64,000 nucleotides of DNA from positions 73,587,235 to 73,651,234 of the forward strand of contig OY829326.1 of the NCBI GenBank assembly GCA_963691655.1, in the 5' to 3' direction. A program made the translations under genes and the position numbers. Of the stretch, positions 45,371 through 58,082 are shown piece by piece. The stretch is from Toxonevra muliebris (Eukaryota > Arthropoda > Insecta > Diptera > Pallopteridae). The notes under the pieces are model-generated. The model was not told the origin of the DNA and did not search any database. It saw only the letters and a program-made list of their open reading frames with translations. How positions within the stretch are numbered: the stretch's first letter is position 1; every line of letters begins with the position of its first letter.

Positions 45371-46165
45371 CGATGCATATGTCTATGTTTTCGTCTGTTT
45401 CTTCACAAAGCCGATACACCTCGAAGTTTCCTCAAGTGTCACGACTGAAGCATTTCGAGCCGACGAGGTCTACCGAGCAAAGTGGTGTCTGAATGGAAAG
45501 ACATTCATCGAAGCCCAGCGTGGACTCAATAAGGGCATAATTCTATTCCAGAAGAAGGTTTCGGCGGGCATATTCAGCTAAATATACCGCTCAAAGTCTT
45601 GGATGGCAATTCATTCTGCCAAATATACCTCACATGGGTGGCCTCTGGGAATCCGGAGTAAAGAGTCTTAAGACTCACTTTATTAAAATTGCTGGGTTTC
45701 ATAACTTTACTTTCAAGGAATTCCTCACCCTCATTACTCTTTTGAAAGCAGTGCTCAATTCTCGATCACTATCACCAATGTCTCAGGATCAGTTGCCCTC
45801 CTTCCAGGGCATTTTCTGCTGCTGTGGTGGCCCACTTCTCGCTTTGCCACAGCCAAGTGCCAAGCATCTCAGTTTCTCCACTCGGCGGCAAAAACTCAAA
45901 GTCTTGCATCACCAGTTTAGCAAGCGATGGAAAGAAGAATATCTCAAAGAATTACAATAAGAGATATAAGTTTAAACATCCTCAAAAGGACATCGGGAAA
46001 GGCGAACTCGTCACCATTAAAGATGATTTTCTCTCTCCTCACGAATGGCAACTTGGCTCGTGTGGCCGATAATCACATAAGAGTCACAGATGTCAGAACC
46101 CAGACCGGTGTATTTACACGCCCTATTGTCAAGCGCTGTGTTTTAGCTCTTGATTCTTCAATCAA
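45371..46165 (+). pseudogene. BEL/Pao integrase relic
   Basis: Successive pieces follow the BEL/Pao Pol C-terminus: VYVFVCFFTKPIHLEVSSSV (about 45377-45437), FIEAQRGLN, then QFILPNIPHMGGLWESGVKS (PHMGGLWE motif, 45610-45670). After that come LKAVLNSRSL, HEWQLG, VRTQTGVFTRPIVKRCVLAL. The SDNGTNF block that normally carries the second catalytic Asp reads LNGKTFIE, so the active site is lost, and at least three frameshifts separate the pieces. No LTRs were found around it. Confidence 0.75.
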
Positions 46166-46434
46166 CTCTTACCAATCTCAAATCATAATTCATCATTATT
46201 TTCATCATCTTTAGAATAGGAAATGTTCTGACATAAGAACATGTTCTGTAAGTTTTGGCAGCTAAGAACAACTTCTTTCTCCCTTCTTCGAGAGTTTCCA
46301 TTTTCCCCAATGTTCTTATTCCCAGGATACTCATATAATGAATATGTGTACTTGTTTTCCGAGTTTAGTATAGTGTTAGGAGCACCAGCAGTGCAAGCAT
46401 TTGGTCGTCAATTGGCTATCGAAAAAAATCTATA

Positions 46435-46778
46435 CTAGGGTTTTAGCGTGTTTTGATCTACACGTGTACACGAAATACACGTCTTTGAAACACAAACTAT
46501 ACGTGAAGTTAGTGTGCGTATTTAAAAATTCATGTATTACCACAAACCTTAAGCTAGAGCTAATTGAAAATACTCATAGGTTTTCGTGTTTAAATTTCAA
46601 AATCTTTATTACTTACCATTATACAAAGGTTCATGCGAATACACGAACTTTTTACTGCAAGTGTATTTCGTGTTTGAAATGTCGGGCACTTGTAGTTCAG
46701 ATTCATTATTTCTAAGAATATTCTCAAATACACGTGTACACGTGCTACTCGTATGTCCAGGTCAGCACTAGGCTCTAG
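46435..46778. repeat. Possible short TIR element rich in acacgtgtacacg
   Basis: Left: actagggttttagcgtg...ctacacgtgtacacg. Right, inverted: ctagtgctgacctgg...gcacgtgtacacg. The two ends share the palindromic acacgtgtacacg at the same distance inside, and tacacg(a/t) words recur within. No clear target duplication. MITE-like but uncertain. Confidence 0.35.
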
Positions 46779-46779
46779 A

Positions 46780-49700
46780 TAGCTCATAGTTTGAATTCAT
46801 CAGCCCTTTTAACACATAAGTGTGGAATGTTCTATTTACCCTGGCACAACGAGTAGGAAAAATCATTCCTAGTTTTTATATTAACGAATGGCACTCAAAG
46901 TCGAGAGATTTTTAATCTTACTCCACATTAAGTTCAATATAATTTACTGCGCCTAGTAACTACTTTCTATAGACAGATCAGCATGAAAACTATAAATGGA
47001 GCTTGAACAACAAAGAGTTTTAAAAATTCGAAATAGTTTAGATTCCTCATGAATTAAAAATATGTTTTTTTTTTTTTTAAACAAGCTAACAAAGCAATTC
47101 CTCCCTTTAACATCATAGCTTTACTGCAGTTAAGTTTTAAGAATTCACTGTCAAGCTCCTTGATTCCCATTCATAAATCTATAGAATAGAATCAACAAAC
47201 ATTCAAGCATCCATTTATATGTTTCTAATCTTCGGTAAGATGTTAAAAAGAAAGCTACGTCTGTTTCAAAGAAATGAGATTCAATTAAAAGTTTTCATCA
47301 ATAATGTATACATACGAAACAAAACTCTTCTCAAAGTTCAACCCCAAATATTTAATCAAAGCCGTAAATGTATTAAAAACGAAATGTCCTTGGTGCCTGC
47401 CTCATCATAGAAAGTTCAAATCAAATTCAATCAAAATCAAAGACAGACGACGTATGGTATACAACAACAATAGAATAAAATAGCTAGCGCCAGCACCCAC
47501 TCGCACCCTCATCCATACCCTCACTGGTACTCATGCGAGCAGCAAACCCAGTGAAGGAATGAGCAGACCCCCAATCAGACGTTAGCAACAAATGTGAAAT
47601 ATGTTTTTCGAGACGATGATAATGAGATGAGGGGCGAGAGAGTGCACTACAAAAATACCGATGTATGTCTATCCACTGGCAGGCAAGTCAGCAAGCCTAC
47701 CTGCTTGCCTGCCTGCCTGCCTGCCTGTTGCCTACCTACATATTTTGACGTACAGAAATAAAATTCACAAGGCCAAATTTTATGCATGCATATGAGTCGG
47801 TCGTCAGCCGGGCGGGGGTAATGGCAACCCTTGCACTTGAACTACGGCGTAGTTATGCCACGAGCACATGTACCGGCGTATGGGGTAATGGCAATGGTAA
47901 TGGCTGCTGGCTGGGTCTGATGGGCGCTTTAAGCAAGCATGATGAGGTCTTCCTACACTTCCCAGGTGGTCGGTCGTCGTTAGTGTTAGTATATGTATGA
48001 GTATGAGTAAAGTATGAGGTTTTAACCTTTATTGTGAGCTTTTTTCCTCACATTTTCGAAGGTTATTTTAAGCTTGTAAATGTGTGAATGAAACAAGAAG
48101 TGTTGGGAAGAAAGAGAGAGAGTGAGCGTTAGAACTAGAAAGAGAGAGAGAGAGAGCGAATGCAGAGCATTGTGCATTTGAAATGCTAAATGGTTTGGGT
48201 TTGTGAGTGAGGAATGAAATGACGTTAAACAATGTGATATAAGTATGTGCATGTAGTTGCGAGTGCCGGCCGGTTGCATGCAACAATAGCAACAACAACA
48301 ACTTCAATGACAAATAGCAATAACTGGCTGCATAGTTGTGTGCTTTGGCATTGACATTGACGCAAATAAGTGTATGTACTTAACCTCAATGCAGCAAGAA
48401 CCTTGTGCAGTGCATGCACTATGAACAGATAAGTTTTTCTTCTTTTTTTTTGCAATTTTTTTTTATTGTGTATTGTTAAATATTTATAGTTACTTTATAC
48501 TTTTCAATTTATTATTAACGTGCATGTAAAAATCAATAAATACATTTTCAAGATTAAAAACCTCCGCAGAGATAAGCGCATTTCATTTTATAGGCTTAAG
48601 CTTAAATGGTCATTGATCTGCCGCTTCACATTCACTCACCACAGATCTGCAGCATCAGCTATAAAAGTTGTTTGTTGTTGTATGCATTTGCTGCTGATAA
48701 GGTTGCAACAAAATAAACAATAATTGCAGGGAATGATCCACCACTCAAATTAAAAGCTGCTAATGTTGCAGTTGATGATGTTGATTATGAAAATGAAAAC
48801 TGATGAGCCAACAAGCTTCAACTCAAATACAGGGAGTGACAGTGATATTTTTGTTTGTTTGTTTGAGGTTTCATTTGACAGCACCAATAATAAATAAATA
48901 AATATATAAAAGAAATATTGATACTCATATAGGTACTTATAATTATGCCTTCCTCCCGCCTGAGTCACTCACTCTTAATCGCTAGCTCTATTGTTATTCG
49001 TGGAAATATTGAAATTAAATTTGTTTTCTTTTCTTTTTTCTCACTTAAAATAATAAGCAGCAATCCAATTAATATTGCATTTGTGTATGTGTGTGTGGGA
49101 TATTCACTTCGGGAATTAAAAGGGAATCAACCTCAACAATAGCTGGCCTGACCAGCTACTATGGAATTTGCCCTGTACGTACTTTTGCGGTCAACATCAG
49201 TTCAAGGGTGTTCATTGCGATTAAGTTGTTGTACTTTTTGTTGTTGTCGTTGTTGTTCTCCTTCTTGCTAAATATGTATGTGCATACATAGTATAATAAG
49301 TAATTCATATAATCAGATTGATGACTCCACCGGGAGTGAGAGAATTCTATGTACTGATTTATTGATGAAGTTAATGGGAATCCTTGAGCTGTATTTATCA
49401 TTTCTTTCTATTTAAATAATAAAATCATTGAGTGGGAATAAGGTTAATAACTGATAATTTGTTGAGTATAAGTACCTAATAATTAAATTGCATGCGCAAT
49501 GAAAAAAAAAAAAAAACGTGTGTGGAAATGTTTGTTCTCTGCTGATGTACGCGTCAAAACTTTCTAGCGAAATTGAATGAGGGGAAGAAACTATGAAGCA
49601 TATTCTATATGAGTGTGGCTGACACAGCATAAGTGGACTATTGTCTAGAATAACTACATGGGCTTGATATTAAACCCAGGTGAAACAATTTAAAAGTTCC

Positions 49701-50180
49701 TAAAGAATAAAAATATTTTACTTTGCACCACTTTGGTTGGTAATAGCCTCCAGCCTCCAGGAGAAAAATTGCTTCAGATATGATTTTTTAAACCCAGTTT
49801 AGGCTTCTAACGAGTTCTTATGCCGTAAAATAAGTAGTTTTCAATGTGAGTACGTAGCTCCCATACAAAAAAAAAAATTCCCTCAAAAGTTTTTCAACAC
49901 TACGGACTTTTGTTTGGCATTTATTAGTGAAGCTAAACCGAATCTTAAGGGAACTGGGGCAACTGACAACCATGTCCGTCTTTGAGCTTAGTCTTTACAA
50001 CACACCCAGGGAGAAAATGAAACCAAGTCATTTAAAATATGCAGAAGCCTAGCAGGAAGAGCCTGCATGGATTTCAGACATCTTAAGTGATTGTACACCA
50101 TAATTGACGTAATGAACCAAATTAACTGCAAACATTGAATTAAACACTCACTTCAGAATGTATGTACAAGCGACAGCAAT
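46780..50180. other. Non-coding stretch with simple repeats
   Basis: A (tgcc)n tract lies at 47701-47727, (ga)n at 48111-48150, and caa-rich patches near 48290. No supported gene; frames such as 48022-48455 on the minus strand come from (ct)n DNA. Confidence 0.5.
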
Positions 50181-50324
50181 AAAAAGTCTAAGAAAATCGA
50201 ATGGAGCTACGCAAACTGCGATCATAACTTAATCGTGAACATCGTAAATAAGTTAGTAAATGGGTGGAAGGTGAAAATTGGGTGGGTAGTCTGCAGACTC
50301 AGCGAGCTAAATCAACTCAAAGTA

Positions 50325-51670
50325 TGTTTCAGACTTTGGACATATTGTAAGAGATTGCAAGAGTGTGGGTAGATCTAAACTATGCAGCAGGTGTGGTGAG
50401 GACACCTTGCAAAAATCTTTCAGAAGGATCCCATGTGTGTGTTATGCAAAGAAGAAGAGCTTGCGACTCGAAATCACATAACTGGTAGCAGTCGATGTCC
50501 ACAGAAAGACAAATCGGAAATGAAAGTAGTACAAATAAACTTAAACCATTGTGCAGCGGCACAAGACCTCCTGAAGCAGACAATCCACAGCTTATCTTGG
50601 AGCCGTACAAAATCCCTCAAAACAATAAATGGGCATCAGATGAAACGATAAAAGGCTGCGTTATGGGCTTGTGGAAGCCATCCATTCCAAAAAGTAATCG
50701 GTCAACCAGGAAAGAACTTCGTTTGGGCCAAGATATGCGGCGTATATGTCTTCAGCTGCTATGCTCTACCTAGCCTACCACTAGAGCAATGCTAAATGAT
50801 GAATGATGAAACCGTGTAATTTAAAGAATATGTCATCCTAAAATTGTCGCTGGAGACTTCAATGAATAAGCCATGGGATGGGAGGTAAATCTCAGGGGAC
50901 AGACCTTACTCGAAACCTTATATACTACTGATGTAACGCTAGTTAACGAATGAAACACTAGTACTTTATGCAGAGACGACAAACATTCGATTATCGACAT
51001 CACTTTTGCTAGTAATATGTTAATGAAAAACATAAACTGCGCGTTAGCGAGTAATCAGGCGCTGTTAGTTGAGATACTGCCAAAAAACAAACAAAAAAGG
51101 AGCGGCTCAAAAAGCAGAGCAAAGGATGACCAAATTCGACGAATTTCGATTCTTTAATGAGATTCTTCATGATACCGCTCTAACAGCTGGAAAGGCAAAC
51201 GGGAAGGGACTTAAATTGACTAATCACTTAGCCAGGGCTTGCGACGCATAGATACCAAAAAAGAATAATGCGTTTAGAAGAAACCCGGTTTATTGGTGGA
51301 ACGACGTGATTAGAGAATTGCGATCGAAATGCTTAAGATCTAGAAGAATAAATCAAAGATTAATAAATCGACCAAGGCATGAGATGCATAAACTTGAATA
51401 CAAAAGATGACGGCAAGAGTTTCGAGATGAAATACGCAACAGAAAGAAGGAAAGCTTCCGACAGTTTTGCTAAGAGGCAGAGAGCAATGCAACAGTGCAT
51501 ATAGGGTGGACATGGGTAAGAAGACCCCACAAGAGAGTTGTCTGCAGTTAATGCAAAATTTCGCTACAACACTATTCCCGCAGCACTCACCAAATATTGT
51601 ATCCCAAAAAATACCAGCAGAATCCATTGAGTTATCAGAAGTAGGCGTAAAAATCCGCAATCCAAGGTAA
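50325..51670 (+). pseudogene. R1-like LINE, 5' part (Gag end and endonuclease)
   Basis: Zinc-knuckle remains GHIVRDCKS, LCSRCGED and CVLCKEEELATRNHITGSS precede KVVQINLNHCAAAQDLLKQT, the typical start of ORF2 in R1-clade LINEs. The endonuclease block follows as IVAGDFNE (catalytic GDFN, 50842-50865), NLRGQTLLETLYTTDVTLVN and SIIDITFAS. A pre-RT region (VYWWNDVIRELRSKC) follows to about 51670. The reverse transcriptase itself is absent. In-frame stops are frequent, so it is dead and truncated. Confidence 0.7.
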
Positions 51671-52086
51671 TCTAAGTTTTTTTTTGGCGATACACTGCAT
51701 ACTTGTCTGAATATTTCGTTAATCATTTTAATTCTCTTCGTATTCAAATGGGAAAGATCGAAATATTTAGCAATAATTATATTTAACAAGACCATAATTG
51801 AAACGAGCTTCACAATGTGAACGATTGTAGTTTCATTCGATACCATTTGCCGAAACTACGCAAATTCCGCTCAGTATTAGGTAATTTTTAACTCAAGCAA
51901 CCCCAAGTATTTTTCGATGAGCAAAATTTTATTTCAAGCTAAATAGTTGTTTCAAAAACATTAAATTTTTACAATTTTCAGGTTTTGAACTACTTTTTGA
52001 TCAAAATATTCGAAAGATTTTTAAAATTAATAGGCTTGGAATAAAATATGATGCTAGAAGAATGTAAAAAAATTCATAGAACTAGC

Positions 52087-52137
52087 AGATCAGCCGATCG
52101 TTTCAGAACCCGCTACGGTTCCTCATCAGTGATCTTC
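52087..52137 (-). ncRNA. Hammerhead ribozyme, copy B (mutated at cleavage triplet)
   Basis: In minus-strand order, the stem I 3' strand is AAGATCA (52136-52130), the core is CTGATGA (52129-52123) and stem II is GGAACC/GGTTCT (52122-52117, 52110-52105). GAA (52104-52102), stem III ACGA/TCGG (52101-52094), C17 at 52093 and the stem I 5' strand TGATCT (52092-52087) follow. Relative to copy A (42002-42100), stem II T-A becomes C-G and T.G becomes C-G, stem I U.G becomes C-G, and stem III G-C becomes A-T. The base expected to be U16.1 is G (GGC, not GTC), so this copy is probably inactive. Confidence 0.65.
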
Positions 52138-53536
52138 GTGATAGTTCCCTCATTTCAACAATCTATATAAGTGAAAATACTGTAAAGTAAATGAGAATTA
52201 CAAAGACAGTTAATTTCACTGAATAGTATTATTGAAAGGAACTATCATTACTGTCCTATACACTTTTTGCTATTCTTCTTTGAAACTTGTATTACATATT
52301 GGTCAGATTTTCTGACTTCAAATATGAACCGAGTCTGTTTTTCGTATTTCAAGTATTTCAAAAGGATAGAGAAACCCCATCTGATTTCTTAAAGATTTTT
52401 TTCTTGCTGAACTCTAGTCTGTAAGCAGAATTTCTTGATTGGCTCATATTTTAGAGATAAATTGAAATAAAAACCTCCAAAAAAAGAATATTTAGAGATT
52501 TTTCCCATTTTTGGCGCACTACCAGTAAAGAAAGGCCAAATATAGGGAAACCTGACTACACTAGGGCTTACCAGTTGACTCCATCGAGAGAATAGCAGAG
52601 GCGAATACCACAGCTTCATTGAAGAGGCCAATGCTGATTATCGATTGTAGTGCCACCTAAGTAAGTAACCAATCTGGAAGTGAATATAAAAGAATCTGTA
52701 GTTCCGAATTCTAAATTAGATTCGAAAGCAAATTGGTACTACCTAGTTCATTCGAATCAATTTTCGAATGTATTTTAAAAACCTAAGCAGCACTGTTTGT
52801 CAAATTGTGAAGCTGAAATTGTTTATATTTTTAAATTATAAATTGTTTTCAATAAATAATAAATAAATTAAAACTCAAAAATGGATACAGTGGCACAAGA
52901 AAATTAAGCTTAGGGACAAATCAAATGTATTAACTCTAAGTGATAAAAGGTGAAAGCGATTGCTAATAAAAAACTATTCGATTAATATTTATAATTTTAG
53001 GTTTCTACAGTTTTGTGAAAATCTTTCGCATAAAAAAGCATGCGTTTCAGTATGTCCTCAAGAGCATTACACCAGAGTTAAGTACTCCACGAAAGTCGAC
53101 AGCGATTGCACCTATAATAAAATTGGCTGGTGTTCTTGAATGAAATGAACCATAAGCTCAAACTGACCAGGCTTCGTGTTGAGCTGTTTCACTTTAGTGG
53201 CCCTAAAAACAATTCTTTTTATTAATACATTACATTTTTGCAGTTTTATTTTTAATAACTTACATTTTTGCGAACTTCCGAGTGCTTAAAAGCTGTCGAA
53301 TAGAATTTTCTACTATCGATTGAGTTAGACATTTGCTTTCAACGAACAGAGTTGCATACATTTTCGAAAACCGAAAGGCACAAACTGAAATCCAAATATC
53401 GAACAAACGTTATTCGAAAATGTTTTCTAGAGTACCAAACGTTCGAATTCGAGTAAAGTTTCATTCAAATCGAACTACAGAGTAACCCCCTGAATATATT
53501 TTCGAATAATATCAATTTGATTTTTGGATGTAACGC

Positions 53537-53764
53537 TTACCAATGTCGTTGTATTTTTGCGATCTTCTTAGCATAATTAGGACTTCTGTAATTTAACAAA
53601 AAAATGTGTACGATGTCCTGAATTTCTTTCCATGCTTCGAGATGAACTGTAACCAAACACTCATCAAAGTATATGTCGCCAAACATTGCTCTAATTTGAG
53701 GCCCATCACCAGCTTCAATTTTGCTTATAGTAACTCTCAGAAATTTTTGATTGAGGTAATCCAT
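53537..53764 (-). pseudogene. Fragment of an unnamed repeated protein family
   Basis: The minus frame includes GPQIRAMFGDIYFDECL, HLEAWKEIQDIVHIFLLNYR and SPNYAKKIA. The pattern (acidic patch, E..AW, hydrophobic segment, FL.NYR..NY) reminds me of a widespread arthropod family found next to transposons that continues with an IHFLHSHLD-like block, which is missing here. It has no start and no splice context. I give no function. Confidence 0.3.
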
Positions 53765-54976
53765 AGCGAGGCTGTCTTCTGGGAACGTTTTTTTGTAAAC
53801 AACCCATGCTTAATGTTTAATGAAGGGAGTATTATCACTCATTCCTCAAGAAGTGGGTCATTTTTATTAATGTACTTAGGCCAATCGCTTCGAGTGTAGT
53901 GATTCTAGCGATCTCGACTGTCCCATAGAAAGAAAAAACAGGGGAACCTCATAATACCGTCTTGCAATCCTAAGAGTATGGCAACTAATTTCAAATCAGA
54001 GCAAATTTTACATTGGTGTTGGTCGTAACGCTTGAAATCGAGAAGTTGTTTCATTACGTTTCCTTAATGTGTTTTTCATATCCAATTAGATATTGATGGT
54101 CGAAGATTGAAGTATTTCTCATAGGCTTCACATAAACCTTTCGTGCTCTTTTTTCAACAAATGTTGTTCTTTCTTTTTCACTAGAGCACCACAAACGTAG
54201 CAAAGTCGTTGGGAGCAATCAAACACATTTTATTTTTCTATTTCAAATCATCAAAACAAACCAAGCTACTGCGCACAAACAAAGCCAAAGTGACATTTGT
54301 TCAGTGTGACGGAGAAAGCAAATCGGCCTATTCTGTCAAGCAGGGCTGACAACATTCGCACACAAATATATAGATTCAAATTTAAATTTAAAAACTCGTT
54401 AAAACGCCAAATTTAGTACGTAAGCAGTGAAATTGAAAATTTAGTTGTTTCACAAAAAAATTTTCATTCAATCTTGGTCAGCTTAAGCTTAAAATATTCA
54501 TAATAGAATAAACTATGCATTAAAAAAAAAGAAATGTCAATGATTTTGAACTTTAACTAAAAATAAATTGAATTTAAAATTGAAAATTTTAAAAAAAATC
54601 TTGAAAAAATTGCAAGTTTTGAACTTTGAGGAGCCATAACTCAGCCATTTGTTATCCAGCCATTGTTATCCAACGGACTCGTTTGGACTCCATAAAGATT
54701 TGAGAGAAATACAAAATTATTGCTCGATAAAAATTCTAACCATAGAAAAAAAAGAGAGGTGCTTTTGTGTTCAGGAGGTCCCAATTTATCCGCCCATACA
54801 TGTTTTGTTCTTCGTACTTTTCAAGACTTGAAATTAATAAACCAGTGTAACAAATAAATTTCAAAAATCTTAGTTTAGCTTTATGAATTTTTGAACGCTT
54901 TTAGCATTTTCTCACTGTTGACACCATTTATTTCGAAAACTGAACTTATTTAATCAGATTTTAAATCAATAAATTA

Positions 54977-56235
54977 CCACCTTGATCAAAAAGTTCCCGA
55001 ATTTTATTCAGAAAATTAAAATACAAGTTTATTCATCTAAATCTATATTGTCCCCTTCAAAGTAATCCCCATCGACTGCAACACACTTATGCCAGCGCTT
55101 GATCCAATCCTCGAAACATATTTTATATTAGGTTTTCGGTATGTCCTTTAGTGCTTCCTGCGATTTTCCATTACTTCCTCTCGGCTGCTGAAACGCGTTC
55201 CCCGTAATGGTTTTTTAACTCGATTGAACAGAAAGAAGTCACAGGGAGCCAAATCAGATGAATTCGGTGGCTGTTGGATGGTATTCGTTGTATTTTTCGT
55301 CGGAAAATTACGAATAATTATGGCACTGTGCGACGGTGCGTTATCATGGTGCAAAATCCACAAATTTTCCGTCCACAATTCTGGTCTCTTTCGGCGAATT
55401 GCTTCACTCAAACGTCTCATAACGCCCAAATAATACTTTTTGTTTACTGTTTGGCCTTCTGGCAAAAATTCATGATGCACTACACCGTTGTAATTCATGA
55501 AAACCGTGAGCATTGCCTTCATTTTGGACTGAAAACTACGTTGTTTTTTTGGTTTCGGCTCATTTGGTGAACGCTATTCACTTGCCTGATGTCTGGATTG
55601 CGTGTCGTACTCATAAACCCACGTCTAGTCTCCAGTAATGATCTTTTTGATGAATGTGGGATCGGATTCAGCCTCTCAAATCATGTCTTTTGCGACGTCA
55701 ACACGGTCTATTTTTTGCATGAAATTGAGGTTTTTTGGCACCAACTTTGCTGCTACATTAACCAAAATGTCTAGGACGGATCCATAAGCAATGTGCAAGT
55801 CCTCCGCTATCTCTCTGATGATTAATTTGCGGTTATTGATCAAAATTTCTTTTACTTCATCAATGTTTTCGTCGGTTTTCGATGTCGATGGTCTGCCACA
55901 GAGTTCATCATTTTCGATTGACTCACGATCACTTTTGAACCGTTCGTGCCACTGATAAATGACCGTTTTCTTTAGAGAATCGTTGCCGAAACACTTTTCC
56001 AACATTTCCAACGTTCGCGCACCATTAAATCCGTTTTTTACGCAAAATTTAATACAAGTTCGTTGTTGCAAATTTAAATCCATTTCTAAAATTGAAAAAA
56101 ATCACCAACACACACAGAGATAGATTTACTCTTCGTTACGTAACTTTTTCAAATTTCAAGCTATGACGCTAACTCAAATCGGAACTATGGGAGCGGCACA
56201 CGGTGGTAATTCCGGGAACTTTTTGATCAAGGTGG
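54977..56235 (-). mobile_element. Mariner element, 1259 bp, nearly intact
   Basis: The inverted ends start ccaccttgatcaaaaagttc; the first 23 bases are identical at both ends, flanked by TA (54975-54976, 56236-56237). The transposase starts at ATG 56083 (MDLNLQQRTCIKFCVKNGFN) with a helix-turn-helix domain, and carries GRPSTSKTDENIDEVKEIL. The first Asp block is ITGD followed by a stop where GAA/GAG is expected (TGDETWVY in the family). The second block is HHDNAPSHS and the third is SSDLAPCDFFLF, so all three catalytic Asp (DD34D type) survive. One frameshift near 55730 and one or more stops near 55570-55620 disable it. It is the best-preserved transposon here. Confidence 0.9.
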
Positions 56236-56729
56236 TATAATGGGTAAATAATATATAGTATATTGAACACTATTATAATGACTTTTGGGATCGAGCAGCA
56301 TAAATCTATTATCCCAAAAATTATTCTAAGGCAGGCTTCGTCTCGGTACTGAGAGGTTTAAGGTATCCTGCAGACATCCAATAAAACTCAACTGGCTCTC
56401 TTAGTCATAATTTCAACAACAATAAAAAGTATTTGTAATTGCGAATAATGAAATATATTTTATCGTTCTTTGACTTTTAATATGCAGTTCGTAATTTATT
56501 CGTACAATTTAGACTGACAATGCAGAATTATGCAAAATAAAATCTTAATTGAATTGAATCGCACAAAGAAAGAATTCGCCGACGCATCCGAGGCACTGAC
56601 ACTGGCAGTGAGACTGACGCTGCAGTAGTGCACTGCAATGTATGTAATTTGTTTATTGGTGTGTACTGGGACGGGTACTTCGTTATTAAATCAAGACAAC
56701 AGCTACAACAACAACAATAATAAATAATA

Positions 56730-57135
56730 ACAAAAGTACATTAAATGCAAATGAAAAAGGAAATCTCAAAGAACACTAAAGCCTCATCGGAAAAAAAGAA
56801 CAAATAAATAAAAAATTTTAATACTAAACTTAAAGTAAGGAAACAATTGAAATTGAGATTGAAGCTGAAGAACCAAAAAAAAAAAAAAATAAATAAATAA
56901 AAACTAAAGGGAGTCGAATACAAAACTAAAAAAGGAGCAAAATAAATACAAGCGAATTTTAAGTATGCAGAAAAAAAGAGGAAGCAACAATTAAACAAAA
57001 GATACACAGATAAAGTAAAGGAAATGTCAAAGAAATTCAAGAACTCAAAAAAGAACAAACAAAAAAAATAATTCGCAATAAGAAAGAAATCAAGAAATCG
57101 CATAGAATGAAGATGGAAATTCCAGACACCGTCTG
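56730..57135 (+). repeat. Purine-rich tract
   Basis: About 400 bp are strongly A/G-biased on the + strand (aaaaaagaacaaac, aaagaggaagc, aataaataaataaa). This creates a 139-codon Phe-rich minus frame that is not a gene. It may be an old A-rich retroelement tail or a structural tract. Confidence 0.5.
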
Positions 57136-58082
57136 ACCTTGATGACTTTAATTGCGTCAAGTTAAAATGTTTTTTTTTTTTATTTTATATCTTTTCTTTC
57201 TTGTATACGATCATGTGAGTCGAGGTTTTGGTCAACGTACTTTACTAAATGAACTGAAGATAAGAGCAAACGAAAAATTCCCAAGAAATTTTGACTGATT
57301 AAAAATGAGAACGCGCTGCTCAAGAGCATTTGTCCATGACCGCATTTGAAAAAATGTAATACGCAAAAATTCCGCCGACTAATTTCAGCTAAAATCAAAA
57401 TACAAAGATAATTTAATTTCTGTATTTCATATTTGCATATTTTTATTTAGAGATTTTTAGTGCATCGCAATAAAATTCACGCTTAGCCTTGACTCCTTTT
57501 TATGTAGAAATAAAAAAGAAAAGAAAAAAATCTTAAAACTTGAATCACGTACAAACCATAAGAAGAATGAGATTAAGTACAGTAATTTGTGTGACTTATT
57601 TGGGTGTGATGTTTCATTTACGATTTTTTCTTAATCAAATAGAGTTGTAACGAATATGAACAATCATAAAAACAAATCTTTCAATTGGTTTCGGAGATCC
57701 GCGTCGTTATGATCTCTTTTTCCAAATAAAACTTTGAGTCGCGTATGAAAGTTGGCAACATTAAAATGGCATGCTTTGCAATTTAAGATCAATGTTGTCC
57801 TTCTAACTGGGGTCATGTTGGGGATTCATGATTTATGAATATCGCGCCTGTATTAAGGACCTATACAGAATTTTAAACCAGAGCCTTTATAGATTTAAAT
57901 AAAGTCAAAATGTCAATATATAAAAATTCATTACGAGTAAAAAATGAAGAGTGAAGGATGCCCGACAAACCTGTACATTGGACGCCCGTCTTCAGCCTTC
58001 ATAGTGCCTTTATAATAGATGAACTTTACAAAGTTCATTTCCACACGGGATGTAGTGGAAGATTAAGTGAACCCGCGATTGT

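Noticed and set aside
47701..47727. CRISPR-like tandem repeat
   Set aside because: It is a 4-base (tgcc)n microsatellite with no spacers, in a eukaryotic context.
51340..51846. 168-codon minus frame over the R1-like relic
   Set aside because: It is antisense to a recognisable LINE reading on the + strand and shows no family motif.
56741..57160. 139-codon minus-strand frame resembling a membrane protein
   Set aside because: It is the complement of a purine-rich tract; Phe/Leu/Ser runs come from base composition.
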